DNA of 64,000 nt from Fusarium oxysporum f. sp. lycopersici 4287. Its lineage: Eukaryota; Ascomycota; Sordariomycetes; Hypocreales; Nectriaceae. Below the pieces are notes generated by a model. That model was not told where the DNA came from. It did not search any database and worked only from the letters and a program-made list of their open reading frames with translations. Positions 9,483 to 20,820 of the stretch are shown one piece after another. Position 1 is the stretch's first letter, and the number at the start of each line of letters is the position of its first letter. The translations under genes were made by a program, and so were the position numbers. The stretch lies in the NCBI RefSeq assembly GCF_000149955.1, contig NC_030991.1, positions 4,488,998 through 4,552,997 on the forward strand. Reading direction: 5' to 3'.

Positions 9483-10631
9483 ATGTGCCAGGCAGATAAA
9501 TATGCCTCTCCGTCAACCCAGCTCAGTGCCCAAGGACATACCCAATCCTGTGAGGTTTTCAGTACATGGGAGAAGCGGGGTGAGGCCTCGACCAACTACA
9601 CGTATGAAGTCTGGGTATTGCCTAAGAGTTGCCTGGGTGCGTCAGCCTACGAAGCTCAGATACGATGTCTGGAACATTGGTCTGAACTTCAGACAATCCA
9701 TGAATCCGAAGTCAATGTTTGGTGTATCCTTCACAATCCACCAAGTGATAGTCAAGACACAGAACTTGGTGTTTTTAAGGATATAATGCATGCAAAAAAC
9801 CTGGACATGATCTACACGTCTTGGAACAGGAGAGTTCGCAGTGCTACTCATGTTGCTTCGACGCAGCGCAACCCTCTTACGACAATCGACGACGAAATCG
9901 GCAGAATTATTACATTTTCACAAGAGAATCCCGACGTACAATTAAAGAAAGTGAAGGATGAGCTATTGCCCTTCCTAGTAGCCACCGTTGCCAAATCTCA
10001 AGAAGGCTGGCCACTCAAGGAGTTCTTGAAACGGAAGGGTGAGATCTTCGACGAAGGATCTTTACTACAACTTCATAAGTTTGTGGCGCTCGCCGCACAA
10101 TTCAAATTACAGTCTGTATCTGCTTTCCAAGCAAGTGGTGAACGGACATCACAGGCATTGTACACGGTAAACTTTCTCCCTGACATGGTTGCCAACGCTA
10201 CCTACGATACTATCAGGGGTTTCTTTACTCCCGCTGACATGGCGTTGAAACATAAATTAAAGGCTGGGGATAAGAAGGGCCGTTCAGACTCTTACTGCCT
10301 GAAGCTAGTGTCATTTGGTGCCGGTGATGCAGCAGAAGGTGGTGCCCTATGGCAGCAATGGGATGATGCCTGCCATGGGGATGAAGACAGAACGGACCAC
10401 ACGTTCATCAATGCAAAAAGGCTTCTCTCCGAAGGTCCCGGACCTATGCTTGGTCAACGAATTATCTTGGCCGCAGCCATGTCGGATCTGGATCGCACCT
10501 CGAGCAAGAAGAGGACTGATGCTGGTCTGTACGGTGATGGAACTGGTTTGAGCTTCGAAGACTGGAAGAATTGTCTTGCCTGCCAGAACTATGAAGCCGT
10601 TCGATCAAGTTCCGGCAAGTCGAGAAAGTAA
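9483..10631 (+). CDS. Hypothetical protein, 382 aa
   Basis: A single long frame. The first ATG is at 9483; the frame is open slightly upstream from a GTG at 9465. I do not recognise the family. Seen in the sequence: no signal peptide or membrane segment, a mixed alpha-helical middle (about 150-230) rich in Lys/Glu/Leu, and a basic Ser-rich C-terminus (SSSGKSRK). The frame length in a poorly coding area suggests a real gene or recent remnant. An upstream ATG at 9455 opens another frame that ends after 14 codons, so a 5' intron or frameshift is possible. Confidence 0.45.
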   Translation: MCQADKYASPSTQLSAQGHTQSCEVFSTWEKRGEASTNYTYEVWVLPKSCLGASAYEAQIRCLEHWSELQTIHESEVNVWCILHNPPSDSQDTELGVFKDIMHAKNLDMIYTSWNRRVRSATHVASTQRNPLTTIDDEIGRIITFSQENPDVQLKKVKDELLPFLVATVAKSQEGWPLKEFLKRKGEIFDEGSLLQLHKFVALAAQFKLQSVSAFQASGERTSQALYTVNFLPDMVANATYDTIRGFFTPADMALKHKLKAGDKKGRSDSYCLKLVSFGAGDAAEGGALWQQWDDACHGDEDRTDHTFINAKRLLSEGPGPMLGQRIILAAAMSDLDRTSSKKRTDAGLYGDGTGLSFEDWKNCLACQNYEAVRSSSGKSRK

Positions 10632-13593
10632 TGGGGAAAGATGCCGAGTAACAGAGGGTAGCGAGAGGTTCGGAACATGAAGCCGTTACCGAAGAAGATG
10701 CGAAGCTCTTGTATCTAGAATGATCTCCTTATGCAAGTAAATTCACCTCAACAGTTCTGAGTCCCGACTGTTCGCAGCATTTCGCTTTGTGATTTTATAA
10801 TGTTCAAGTTGTTTGTTAGCAAAATCTAGGGCTTCCCCCTACTGCGTTCATCGCCGTGAAGTACGCTTCTTGGGAGGCATGGGAAGCTTCAGAACGATAA
10901 TGGCCAGAAGAGTGTCCATCATTGTTGGGCGATGGGCTAGGGTCGTCATCGCTTTCGTCAACAGCTTGATGCTTCTTCTCAAACTTGACATGTTTCTCAT
11001 TGTCCCGGACAGGATCCTGACGGCTTTAATGTCCTTCTTATATGCATCGCGACCGGTCGATCGGCAGTCATTTCGGCGGTCGTCTTGGAGTCGGTCGTCT
11101 CGTTCGTGAGACGAGTAATCGGTAGAATTTGAGGATGAAAATGTAGAATGGATCCTTGATCAGACTGCGAGTTAGCGATTTGCGAAATGACAAATCGTCC
11201 CTCCCCGCATCGACGGATGAAGTCCGTCAAGCGAGTATCCTCGCTGGGGTAATTGAGAAAACGCTATATTTCGGGATCAATGTTATTGCAGATGGCTGTG
11301 ATGATCGAGTAGTCGGTGTTTGTATCCAAACTGTTTGGCAAGTCCCAACTTCTGCTATGGCCACTACGTAAGTATGCTTCCTCGACGAACGGCCCGAAGG
11401 GTGTACGCATTGTCGTGGAAAGCCGAAAGCAATTCGCCACCTGGCCTTTTTGATTGGCGCGTGGGGTATTCGCAGAAACCATCAATGGAGGAGTTTAATG
11501 ATTCTCTCATAGGTGTCATGGTTAACAGTCAATGGCCATCCACACATCCATATCAATGCATGTTAACCGGTCAGAAGTGCTCAAGAGGAAGGACTACCAT
11601 GGGTAGACGAACCAGCCCAATTGACGAGAAGTGGAACTGATAACGCTAAGTTAACAACGGCTAGGGGCTCACAGTGGCTTGGATCCCCAGTTTGGCTTGG
11701 GAATCGGTCAGTTGGTGCCAGATTAAGAAGGCCCAGTCGAGTACATACTGACAATATTGTTCGATAGCCTATGGTCACATCCCCACACCTGAAGCCTCGA
11801 CCAGAGCGCAATTCGGTTGTTATGATGTAGCATGGTTTCGCCGCCCAATTATCCATAAAGTTATCCGATGAGTCAAAATCGATCGGAAACTACCGACGCT
11901 ATCGGGCCTCACTAAAGGCTCGAGCGCGTCAAGGCCGAAAGTCAACCGGGTGTCACATGCCCTGTTGGATGATCTCGTTCAGACGGATTCGGATCGCTAT
12001 TGAGACTTGTGTCTGTCGATGACAGCTAGACTACACTCAGAAGGTAACGCTGGCTGAAGTATGAACACCAACTCTTGCTGTGCAGTATCACTCAAGTCGG
12101 CCTTTAGTCTTCGCATCGCTCATGATCTGTACATTGTGCTACGAGTTGGTGTTAAAATAGGTCAACAGTACTCACGACCTACTACTGCCGACCTTCAGGA
12201 ACTGTAGCCACTCATTGCACGTGCGATAGCTAGGAAGAACCTAAGGATTGTGCGAAGACTGACTCAGCCTTCATAGCTGGCGACAGGTGAAGGACTTGAT
12301 GACCCAACCCCGATCGACTCACTTGGAGGTTCATGGGGGCCCCCATAGCGGCGTTGACTCGAGACAGGCCACTCCAACGACAAGCACATTGGAGCGTCTA
12401 CGGCAACGCCGACTAGAGATCAACCGACAGATCGCGACGGTATATGGTATCTGGAACAATTTGCGGCTCAAAATACCGCACAAATGAAACGCGGGTGTCG
12501 GAAGCGGCAACGCGGATGAGGGCCTGGATCAAAAGATTGAAGAGTTGGCTGAAGGGCTGATTGTTATCATCGCAACGACACTGTTCCTTGAAATAACGTT
12601 TGCTCAATCCTTCAGATACACGACCAAGCAAGTAACAAATTCGCAGTTCGAGAATGAAGTCCTTCCTGGGCTGAAGCAGCAGAGCCACGGTCTCTTCCAC
12701 TAAGCCATTCTAAGAGAAGGAGAGATGCCTTCGATATAATTTGCAATGACATCAAGGAATGTGCATTAAGATGGGATATAAGCTGTAGAGTTATGCGGTG
12801 TTGATAGGATAGCATGGAATGAAATATGCGTTGATTGTGGTTCAGTCCGTATAAGTAAAATAGTCAATCACGTTGGTACCAAGACAAGACATGAGAAGCA
12901 ACCCCCCATGTTGATTTTACCTGTTGTGAGTCCAAACGCATGGTGGGAAGAGAAACATAGGCTCTTCTACACTTTTATATCACAAGCAGTTGGAATTGGT
13001 ATGTCCTCAACCGATGAGTTTCACATACTCTCACATCTTACACGTCGGTTCATAATGACTCCTTCGAATATTCGACACCTCAGGTCAACACAAAGTAAAT
13101 CAAGCTATATCAGAGGTCTAAATGCTATGCGCCATATGCTGTTGCCTAAGAACCAAATGGTTAACCCCATGGATGAGTCTCTGTGTCCTTTCCATGGGTA
13201 CAGCACGATACATATCCCTCGCTTACATAGTTACTCCGAGTGCGCCATTTCTTCAGCCGCGCAAAAAGCGTGGTCGCGTATTAAATCTATGCAGTTCTAT
13301 GTTCCCCTTATACATGTAAGTGCTGGGTATCTTCATCTGGCGCCACAAAGTGATCCGCCCGTGGTAACGTTAAAGAAAAAAACACTATATAAGCCACGAG
13401 GGCATGTGGCGGTTAGCACAATCCCGTACCTGTGACGAGTCCCAAGTATCCATGGATGCTGATTAAACGGAATACCACGTGGCAACGACATTCGTGCATT
13501 ATAGTTAGCCATCAAACTCTGAACCAAGTATCCAATTGCGTTGTGAGTTCACAGAGTCACGACGTTGGCCGTTGTAGACGGTTGTCGATAACA
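10632..13593. other. Gene-poor region with possible decayed coding traces
   Basis: No gene could be supported. On the minus strand between about 11110 and 10830 adjacent frames read as a charged, Asp/Glu/His/Lys-rich protein split by frameshifts (e.g. HERDDRLQDDRRND and then KHVKFEKKHQAVDESDDD). This may be a retrotransposon Gag remnant, but it is weak. The ORF at 12908-13435 (175 aa) has no family signature and looks accidental. Confidence 0.35.
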
Positions 13594-14629
13594 TCAGGAC
13601 AGTGTATAGGCCTTGCGCTTTCCTTTCCGTGTGGCAGTCATGAGCTTCAGTTCAAGGGGCCAATATTTTTTGGCCTTGCTGTTATAGCTCTCTTGAGGCT
13701 TCATGTCATGACGGCACATGGGACACTTTCCTTTGGTGGCGTGGCCATGAATAGACCGGTGCAAGCAAGAAGCGCAATATAGATGACCTGGGGCTATGTT
13801 AGTATCTTATCATGAATTTTCAAAACCAGAAGCGAAATTACTTACCACAAACTGTGACTGTCAGGTTAGAGCAGTCGTCCATACAGATGACACATTGAAA
13901 GGCAGCAAGCTTGACGCGATCATCCTTTTCTGGCTTTCGGCCTTCCTCGAACACTTCGTTGGTCTCGGTCAGATCGATGGTGTCGAATTTGGCACTGGGT
14001 TCAACGTCGATGGGGGAACAAGTATGGCTCGTGCCGAATAGCTCTTCAACATCCATGTCTTTTCTGGTTGCGGGTGACTTTCTCTGTCTCGGCGTCGGTC
14101 TTGGGGGGGCCGCGGGTGCAGCAGTCGTTGATGTTCGTCGTCGCTTACTCGCATGCGCTGAACCAGTTCGAGCAGCCGCAGCTGTGGTACTCCGCCGAGT
14201 TGCGGGTGGCATAGCTTCGGAAAAGGAGCTTGCGGGACTGTCAAAGAAGAAGTCGTTCTCCTCGAAGGAGTCGAAAACAGGCAGCGATGCTTGAGATTCG
14301 CCAGTAGAGTTGCTAGCCGAGGAGAGCTGGGTTGTTGTTCGTTCAGGGCCGAAAGGGTGGAGGATGCAGTTGGTGGACGATAACTCTCGGGCCGTTGTAT
14401 TTGTAGTGGCGTTGGTGGGTGCGGTGGTGTTGCGGAATGCACGATGCGGCGTGGAAGCCTGAACGGATGATTGAAGGCTTACGCTATGGGACTGACTCGG
14501 CCGTGGATCGGGGTTCGTGAACGGTGGGCACGATGAGGGCGACGAAAAATCACCATCAGCAAGGTCGGCGAGGAAATCGTCTTCGATTTCGGAAGCGAGC
14601 AGTGAATTCTCTAAGTCGGCGTTATACAA
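13594..14629 (-). CDS. RING-finger protein, Slx8-like ubiquitin ligase candidate
   Basis: Exons 14629-13846 and 13787-13594 joined over a 58-bp intron (GTAAGT, ATACTAAC, CAG), 325 codons. The N-terminal two thirds is Ser/Thr/Ala-rich and disordered with a basic stretch (SKRRRTS) and an acidic IDLTE motif resembling a SUMO-interaction motif. The C-terminus is a C3HC4 RING: CVICMDDC, then CGHLYCASCLHRS and CPMCRHDM. A SIM-like motif plus a C-terminal RING suggests a SUMO-targeted E3 such as Slx8; this is inference. The start is uncertain: this frame opens at TTG 14629 after an in-frame TAG, and the nearest upstream ATG (14646) is out of frame, so either a 5' exon is missing or a small indel has damaged the start. 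Confidence 0.7.
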
Positions 14630-14646
14630 AGACTAGGGGTGGCCAT

Positions 14647-16449
14647 TCTCCCAGGAACCTATTGGCGGAAGCCCAATGTGTGTTGATGATGCGCTCGCTG
14701 ACTCTCCCTGAGGTGATGTTTGGATATTCTGGGGTGGAGGGGAATGGGAGGGCCTCGGCCGTTGGGTGGTTGTTAACGGGCTTGGAATTCAATGAGTACC
14801 ATGCAATGTCATCTGTCGTAACATGGGACCTTTTGATTGCGATATGGGGACGTATAGCTTGTCCATTAATGAATTTAGATATGGTGAGGCTAGACTGGCG
14901 CAGACTGCGTGCCTTTCCGACTCCTGAGAGACCAGGCAGCTGGTGGAAGCTTGGATATGGAGCGAGATCCATGCCATGCTAATCTCAGAAATATTAGTGG
15001 CTGGCAAAGTAAGACGTCTAGGCAGAAGGTCAAACCCCGGATCCAACATACGTGCGCCATGAAAACAACGTCCGGTATCCGTACTTATTAACGTGCCTAT
15101 CACTATCCGGCATTATCAAAAGCAAATAGTCGTGAAACCGAGGCTCTACCGCTGTCAGACACTATTCTCTTTGTAGTTGACAGGGAGTTCCTGCATCAAA
15201 AATGGTTTAGTCTTATCTACACTACGTAGTATCCTCGTGGATAAAACGTCACTCTACTGCTCAAACTTAGCTTCGAAAACTTGATTTCGGTAATAATGGG
15301 CCAGCAAGGTTTTTAACCATGCAGCACTTGCAAAGTGTATATCGACCAACTTTACGCATCTTGAGACGTTTTACCACGACGTAGAAGCGGGGTCGCCTGT
15401 TGCATGGAGCTACTGAGCAGTTCGCTTGCTCGAGAATGGAGAGCTGGGATTGGACTCTGGCATCAAGGAAGGGGCGAAGTCGACTCAGTTGTCTGTGCCT
15501 CAATGTATCCTCTTTGGACAATACGAGGCTGGGAGGCTTCTATCTAAAGGCAGCCGCTAGTGGCAGGGCGCCAATTCCAGCCTAGAGAGAGTGGAGTCAT
15601 CCGGGTTAGGTGGATGACCCCTGTTTTATGCGGCATCCCTGTCATTGGCCTTGAGTAGGGCTGGCCGCCGACAAGGTCCACGACCTTCACCAATCCTTGC
15701 TGTGCTAAGTCGCGGTGGATTTTGAGGCCGGCGCGATCATTTTCGCATTGTTGAGCAAGGCTTGCCGCGAACAGGCCTAGGCATCCATACATTCACGGGA
15801 ACAAGGTGCCAGGAACACTGTAGTAGCTCATTAGCCAACGATCTCAATCTGAAGTTCAAGCCTTGACGGTTTGCCTGATAGTTATAGGGCTGGCGCCTGC
15901 TTCTTCCCAAAATGATCTCGGCCATAAGTATAAGAAGGACGAGTACCATACATCCTTCTTGATAGCCATTGCCCCATTGATCATTTACTCTCTTGACCAT
16001 CGGAGGTTGTATGTTAGCTATTAGGGACTGAATAACAGGATGCCAGGCCTCCTACGCGGAGGCCCAGCCTGATCTTCACAGCCATGGAGTCACAGCGACG
16101 AGGGGGTTGAAAGTTAAAATTGAAGTAGGCCTGGGCCACAGCCGAATCGGTACGCACAGGCGCTCATTATTAGCTGCTCTCCCACCTTCCAAAATCTCAA
16201 CCGAGTTGCCCGAAAGGAGACGATTGGGTCCTGAGTTCATTTACTTGGTAGGCTTACACGTAGAAGAATAGGTTTGGAACAAAGCCTTTGATACAAGATT
16301 GGACTTTGCACTTTTGAAAAGGTTGCCACAACAACTAGGCTGTGCTTTCCTGCTCGGCTTTGCTGAGGGAACTTGGTGTGATTTAGTTGCTCTGGCTTGC
16401 CGGCAAAAAAGAGCGCAACAATCTTGTTTGCCTGGCATTATTTCTCAAA
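14647..16449. other. Intergenic, nothing supported
   Basis: Only short ORFs without family signatures on either strand. Overlapping frames near 15550-16000 on the minus strand are open, but no domain was recognised. Confidence 0.4.
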
Positions 16450-17130
16450 GTTGGGGGAGTGGTGACTTTCGTGGCCGTCCCGCACCAATGATGAACGAGG
16501 GGATCGCCCAGCCTTCCGCATTAATTGCTTGAATGACAGTAATCCCTTCCCAGCTTCCAGGCTGCACTAATTTCGGTTGTCCACGTCCTTTGCAGCCGTG
16601 ACGACCATTCGGCTTGCAATCAGACGCAACAGAAAGCCGACCTCGTCAAGTTGCAGATATCAGCAAGGCCGACACCATATTTCGCGATTGTGTTCTCTAC
16701 GGGCTTAAAACAGTTGCGAACTATGGTTGGATCTTCGCATACGTCTCTTTTATAATCATATTACGAAAAAAACGTGTCTTGAGCTCTTTGCGTCGCTAGA
16801 TGAAGTTAGAAGCCAGCGCGTGCCGACAGGTGACGCGTTGCGGTCGGCGAGGGGTTGATTGGCCATTTCTTCCACACCACGAAGTCGTGGAGGAAATTCT
16901 TCCGTATCTAGGTCAAGAATGAATCGAAATATGATCTCTTCCTCTAGATTAGATATTCGGCATGACTTTGTGATAGTATCGCGCCGAGACTGAATGCCTT
17001 TGTGCCGGCGCCATAGTGTGCCATAACCAACCTTATATGCCTTTGCAGCGCGTTTAAGACCTAACTTAGAGTTATTCTGATAGGCATGAAGCGCAAGAAG
17101 GATTCTAGCTTCATAATCTTTCTGAGACAT
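16450..17130 (-). pseudogene. pogo/Fot1-type transposase remnant
   Basis: From ATG 17130 the frame encodes a pipsqueak-like helix-turn-helix (ILLALHAYQNN, LKRAAKAYKVGYGTLWRRHKG) and a CENP-B/Tc5-like second DNA-binding module (ISNLEEEIIFRFILDLDTEEFPP). Near 16810 the frame breaks. The homology continues through other frames: YDYKRDVCEDP, VENTIAKYGVGLADICN, then ITVIQAINAEGWAIPSFIIG near 16545-16480. These are the standard order of motifs in fungal pogo/Fot1-like DDE transposases. At least three frame changes or stops make it dead. No terminal repeats were located. Confidence 0.75.
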
Positions 17131-17936
17131 GCTTGATGGCGAAGAATCGATTGATTTAGTAGAGAGGATGGGGGATGAGGGATTTATGATCCACTCGCTT
17201 ATCACGTACGTTAATGGTTTTGGGATTGATATAGGTGATTTTTATATCTCAAGCCCATTTCTTCATGCTGTACGCTGAGCATCATCATTGCGGTGTCACT
17301 GATGACATATCAAGCCCTGTGATAGCATTTAATGCCTCTCATGATCAAGGATGCAAAAGGCCAATGATCAAGTGTTTTATGTGAGGGCCACGATGTTGAC
17401 GCTCATGTTCGTAAGAGCTAGGAACTTTGACATTGTCTGACTTTGCCTATAACACTGGTTTCCGTGAGTTTTAATACTATCCAGAATGGATATAGTAAAT
17501 GTCGAAGTAGTAAAGCACGTTGATGGTTGACCAATCCATGTCGGCTTGACGGATGGAGTGGTAAGGGCCCAAGGCAAGCCAACCTAGCTTGCTAGGCTGG
17601 GCACAAAAGTATGAGACAGCCCCTCACTTTTCTTTTTCCTCACTTATCTTGAGGCCCAAACCAAAAGGTACCAAGTCAAGTCACATCTTGTCGAATCCAG
17701 CGATAAATCACTTCCTTGTTGAACCCACTTGTCGAAACCAACAGGTTGTCTATGGCGGCATCTGTTACTCCTAGGCTATGTTGATGCTGGATGTTCGCCT
17801 TGATAACGCGGAATTTTCTTTCTATTAAAGGAACTCGAAATGCCAGTGTCTGAAGAAACCGTTTTGCTGCCTGGGACAGCCCTGTGTGATTACGTCCTTT
17901 ACAATGACATGAATGTATTGTACACACCTCCTACTC
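17131..17936. other. Intergenic
   Basis: No supported gene. A minus-strand frame at 17927-17676 (83 codons) has protein-like composition but no recognised domain. Confidence 0.4.
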
Positions 17937-19328
17937 CTATCTCAGCCGGATCGAGGGATTCTCTTCAGTATCACTACCAGAGTGCGAACCTGACATGGCT
18001 GCGATTCCACTAGCCTTGTTGCTGCCTGTATCCGGCCTTTCACGAAGGCGTTCTTGCGACTCTGGCCTCCCGGTGTCGGACCGGTGTATGTCATCGTCTC
18101 CAATCTCGTAGTAACTGTCTCTCAGAGTCAAACTGTCCTTGGGCAGCGGCTTGCGACGCGTGCCACCCGAGCCGCCGATGGTGACGAGGTCATTCGAGCC
18201 TCCTATCGGAGGATTGGTTTGGACGCTGAGACCTAGGGCAACCTTGATCCTTGTTGGTAGACGTGACTCTATGACAAGCTTAGGGAGACAAGGCACGCTG
18301 AGGATAAAGAAGCCGGCCGTCATCTCTGCCCATGCCCAGAACAGGAGGGGGCCGATGTAGTACATTCTATCTGCCTCCTGGGAGAATGTGACTGTGTGGG
18401 AGAGGCGGAAACCCGCTGCGATACATGCACTGTGGGTGTCAGCGACCACTACGCTTCAAGCATAGGGATGGTGGAAATTACATCAAACCAACTCCAAAAA
18501 TAACTGACACGCCCAGTTTCTTCTGCCAGTTCATATTCAATGCCCAGATGGTCCTTTGTGGCAGCAGCACCATTGCGACGTCGGTGACTACCTGGACGGT
18601 GGCAGAGCCAAGCATGACCGAAGGCAGATTGTAGCATTTTGAAGGGACATAGAACTCCCAGATGGCTCGGTGAGGGATGCATTGCATGTTGAGTAGGATG
18701 ATGCAGGTGATACCCCATACACACTGCAGTCCCCCGAGGACAATGCATCCCCACCACAAGGGGCTTCGGCGCTTGTCACTGGGGACGAAGACGCGGGACC
18801 AGTCGAGGAGGATGGCGGTCTTGATGAGCGGGAGAACGACCGAGTAGCAGCAACCGTAGACGAGGATAAGCTGGGTATGGCGAGTTAGGAATTGGTCAAG
18901 AGCTAGCGAGCGCCGCTGGAAATGGAGAGATTCTCACGTATAGAGGCCGGACGAGGTCAGCGTTGCGTAGGTGCCACTGGTGGACATAGTAGCCCGGTGC
19001 CAGGATCATGGCGTACCCGGCGTACGCAGTACCCCAAAATGCCCCGTAGGCACCAAACATCAACACTGGACACATGTTAGTCTTCGTCTCGTTCGTTCAG
19101 CCGGTGTTGTCTTCGACCTTCTTCCCTGTGAATCTTCTTCTCCTTCCACATCCTGATATACGTGCGTAGCAAAAGACATAACGTCGCAATGGCGATACAA
19201 AGGGTCGTCACAAACCAGGCTAGGCCATTCCGGTTTGGAGGGTTATCGAAGCTTGCCTCTGCTCCGGGCGGGGGCTGAAGGGCTGGCGCGGCCAACAGAG
19301 CCTCAAGCTCCTTTCGTGACATGGACAT
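17937..19328 (-). CDS. Rhodopsin-like 7TM protein (PTH11-related fungal family)
   Basis: Four exons, 19328-19118, 19065-18938, 18870-18482 and 18429-17937, with introns of 52, 67, 52 and matching phases, giving 406 aa. Transmembrane segments are seen as FVTTLCIAIATLCLLLRTYI, a pair around VLMFGAYGAFWGTAYAGYAMIL, VYGCCYSVVLPLIKTAIL, WWGCIVLGGLQCVWGITCII, the VTDVAMVLLP helix and MYYIGPLLFWAWAEMTAGFFIL. The family signatures LPLIKTAILLDWSRVFVP and a Cys pair in the extracellular loop are present. The cytoplasmic C-terminus is Ser/Gly/charged. It is likely a plasma-membrane receptor-like protein; ligand unknown. It is divergent from the monooxygenase gene at 20821. Some paralogues act in host sensing, but nothing here shows that role. 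Confidence 0.87.
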
Positions 19329-20820
19329 GTTAGGGTCTTGACGGACTGACCAATTGTTTGCTCAAGAGAAGATCGTAGGCTGACCAAGTCATGACTGAAC
19401 ATCTTCGGAGGCGAGCGTCGGCTCCAGGTCTTATACCGGGCTGCCAAGCCCTGCCAGTCCGTGGGGAAAAGAGACAAGAGAGAAGACCGGCAAGTTTGTG
19501 AAAGGTTCCATGGAATCTTGGCATAAACAAGAGTACCGAGCAGTAAATGGATTAGTGGCCTGTCGAGTTCGGACGTTGCATCGCCTCAAGCTCCGGACAT
19601 GGTTCTGCTTTTGTGTGGAGCACCGTGGCATCCCGTCGAACAAAGCAGTTCGTTTTCGCTTCCATGTACGTATCGCTGCCATGTTGTCATTAGAACGGTG
19701 AGGGTCTCAACGCTAGGCGAGCAAAGACAGGCGGCCGTTGCAACGTTCCTCTTAGCCTTGCCTTTGGGCAGGAATTCATAGTGGTTATCGTTAAATGAGG
19801 ACTGTGACCCCCATGTTTTCTCATGTTGAATTGCTTATTCTTGTCGTGTAGTGGAGACGAAGCTCTTCAGGGGCTGGCCAGCTCTACAGTCTTAAGGCAG
19901 CTAGTCTTTGCTAGGATAAGCGCTACTGCGGATCTACAGTTCGGTTCGTTCCCCGGCGGCCAGCAATGGCCTTCCGTGCCCTTAAACGGTACAGCGCCAT
20001 ATGGACGGCCACTCACCCGTTTCCGCAGGCGTCTGAAGGACCCTAGACGAGTGATGACGGACGGCGGGTCCTGTACCTGACGGTGCCATGTTTCGGCTTC
20101 TCGACCGTTGCTTGATGTATCCTCGTGAAGGCTATAGAGGGGGTATCGAAGCGAGGGCCGTTACAGGTTGTATGCAAGGTGTTATCGGCTTCCCTTTCTG
20201 GACTACCATTTCGATGCTCAGTTACTGTTGTTATTATGCGCAGTCATGCCGGGTGCACTTGTGTGTAAGAATTCAGTTGTTAATTATTGTTCTTCTATTC
20301 AAGAATCATCAAGGTCTTTTATACTTGAGTTATCCTTGAGTTCTCGAATCTTCTATGTATTATTAACTTTGATCATGATGTGAGGGGAAACCTTGGTACT
20401 TCCAACAGTTACTACGTCGTAGAGCACGATATTCAAACAGCCCTTGAAAGTAACGGACAGAGTTTGGCTGAATGTGGATGCGGTGGTCCACGACTCGGTC
20501 CATCGGGCAAAGCTCCACTGGCATCCCGCTCCGCCCGGTCATCTTCCAAGCGAGTGACAAAATGTTGCGCTACCGCAAAGTTGGCCCCTCTCATTACATA
20601 CTTTCAGTATGTACCTGCCTGTCAAAGACCCTTCGCTTAAGGATTCTGGTGTGGATTCAGATGTGGGGCATCCACGTGATGGACACAGTCTGCCTGTTGT
20701 TCGCAAGAGGCTTCGACAGTTTAGATTTTGACTTGCATATCCTCTTGGTGCATGCTCGAATCATCGTGATTCGGCCGTTTCTATAAACAGCAGATATCAC
20801 ACACTCATACTGTCTGAAAT
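19329..20820. other. Shared intergenic region of the 7TM and monooxygenase genes
   Basis: About 1.5 kb between divergent starts. No gene supported. The text is mixed GC with small ORFs only and presumably holds both promoters. Confidence 0.6.

Noticed and set aside
12908..13435. 175-aa ORF on the plus strand
   Set aside because: No domain, odd composition and no intron signals; length is compatible with chance in this sequence.
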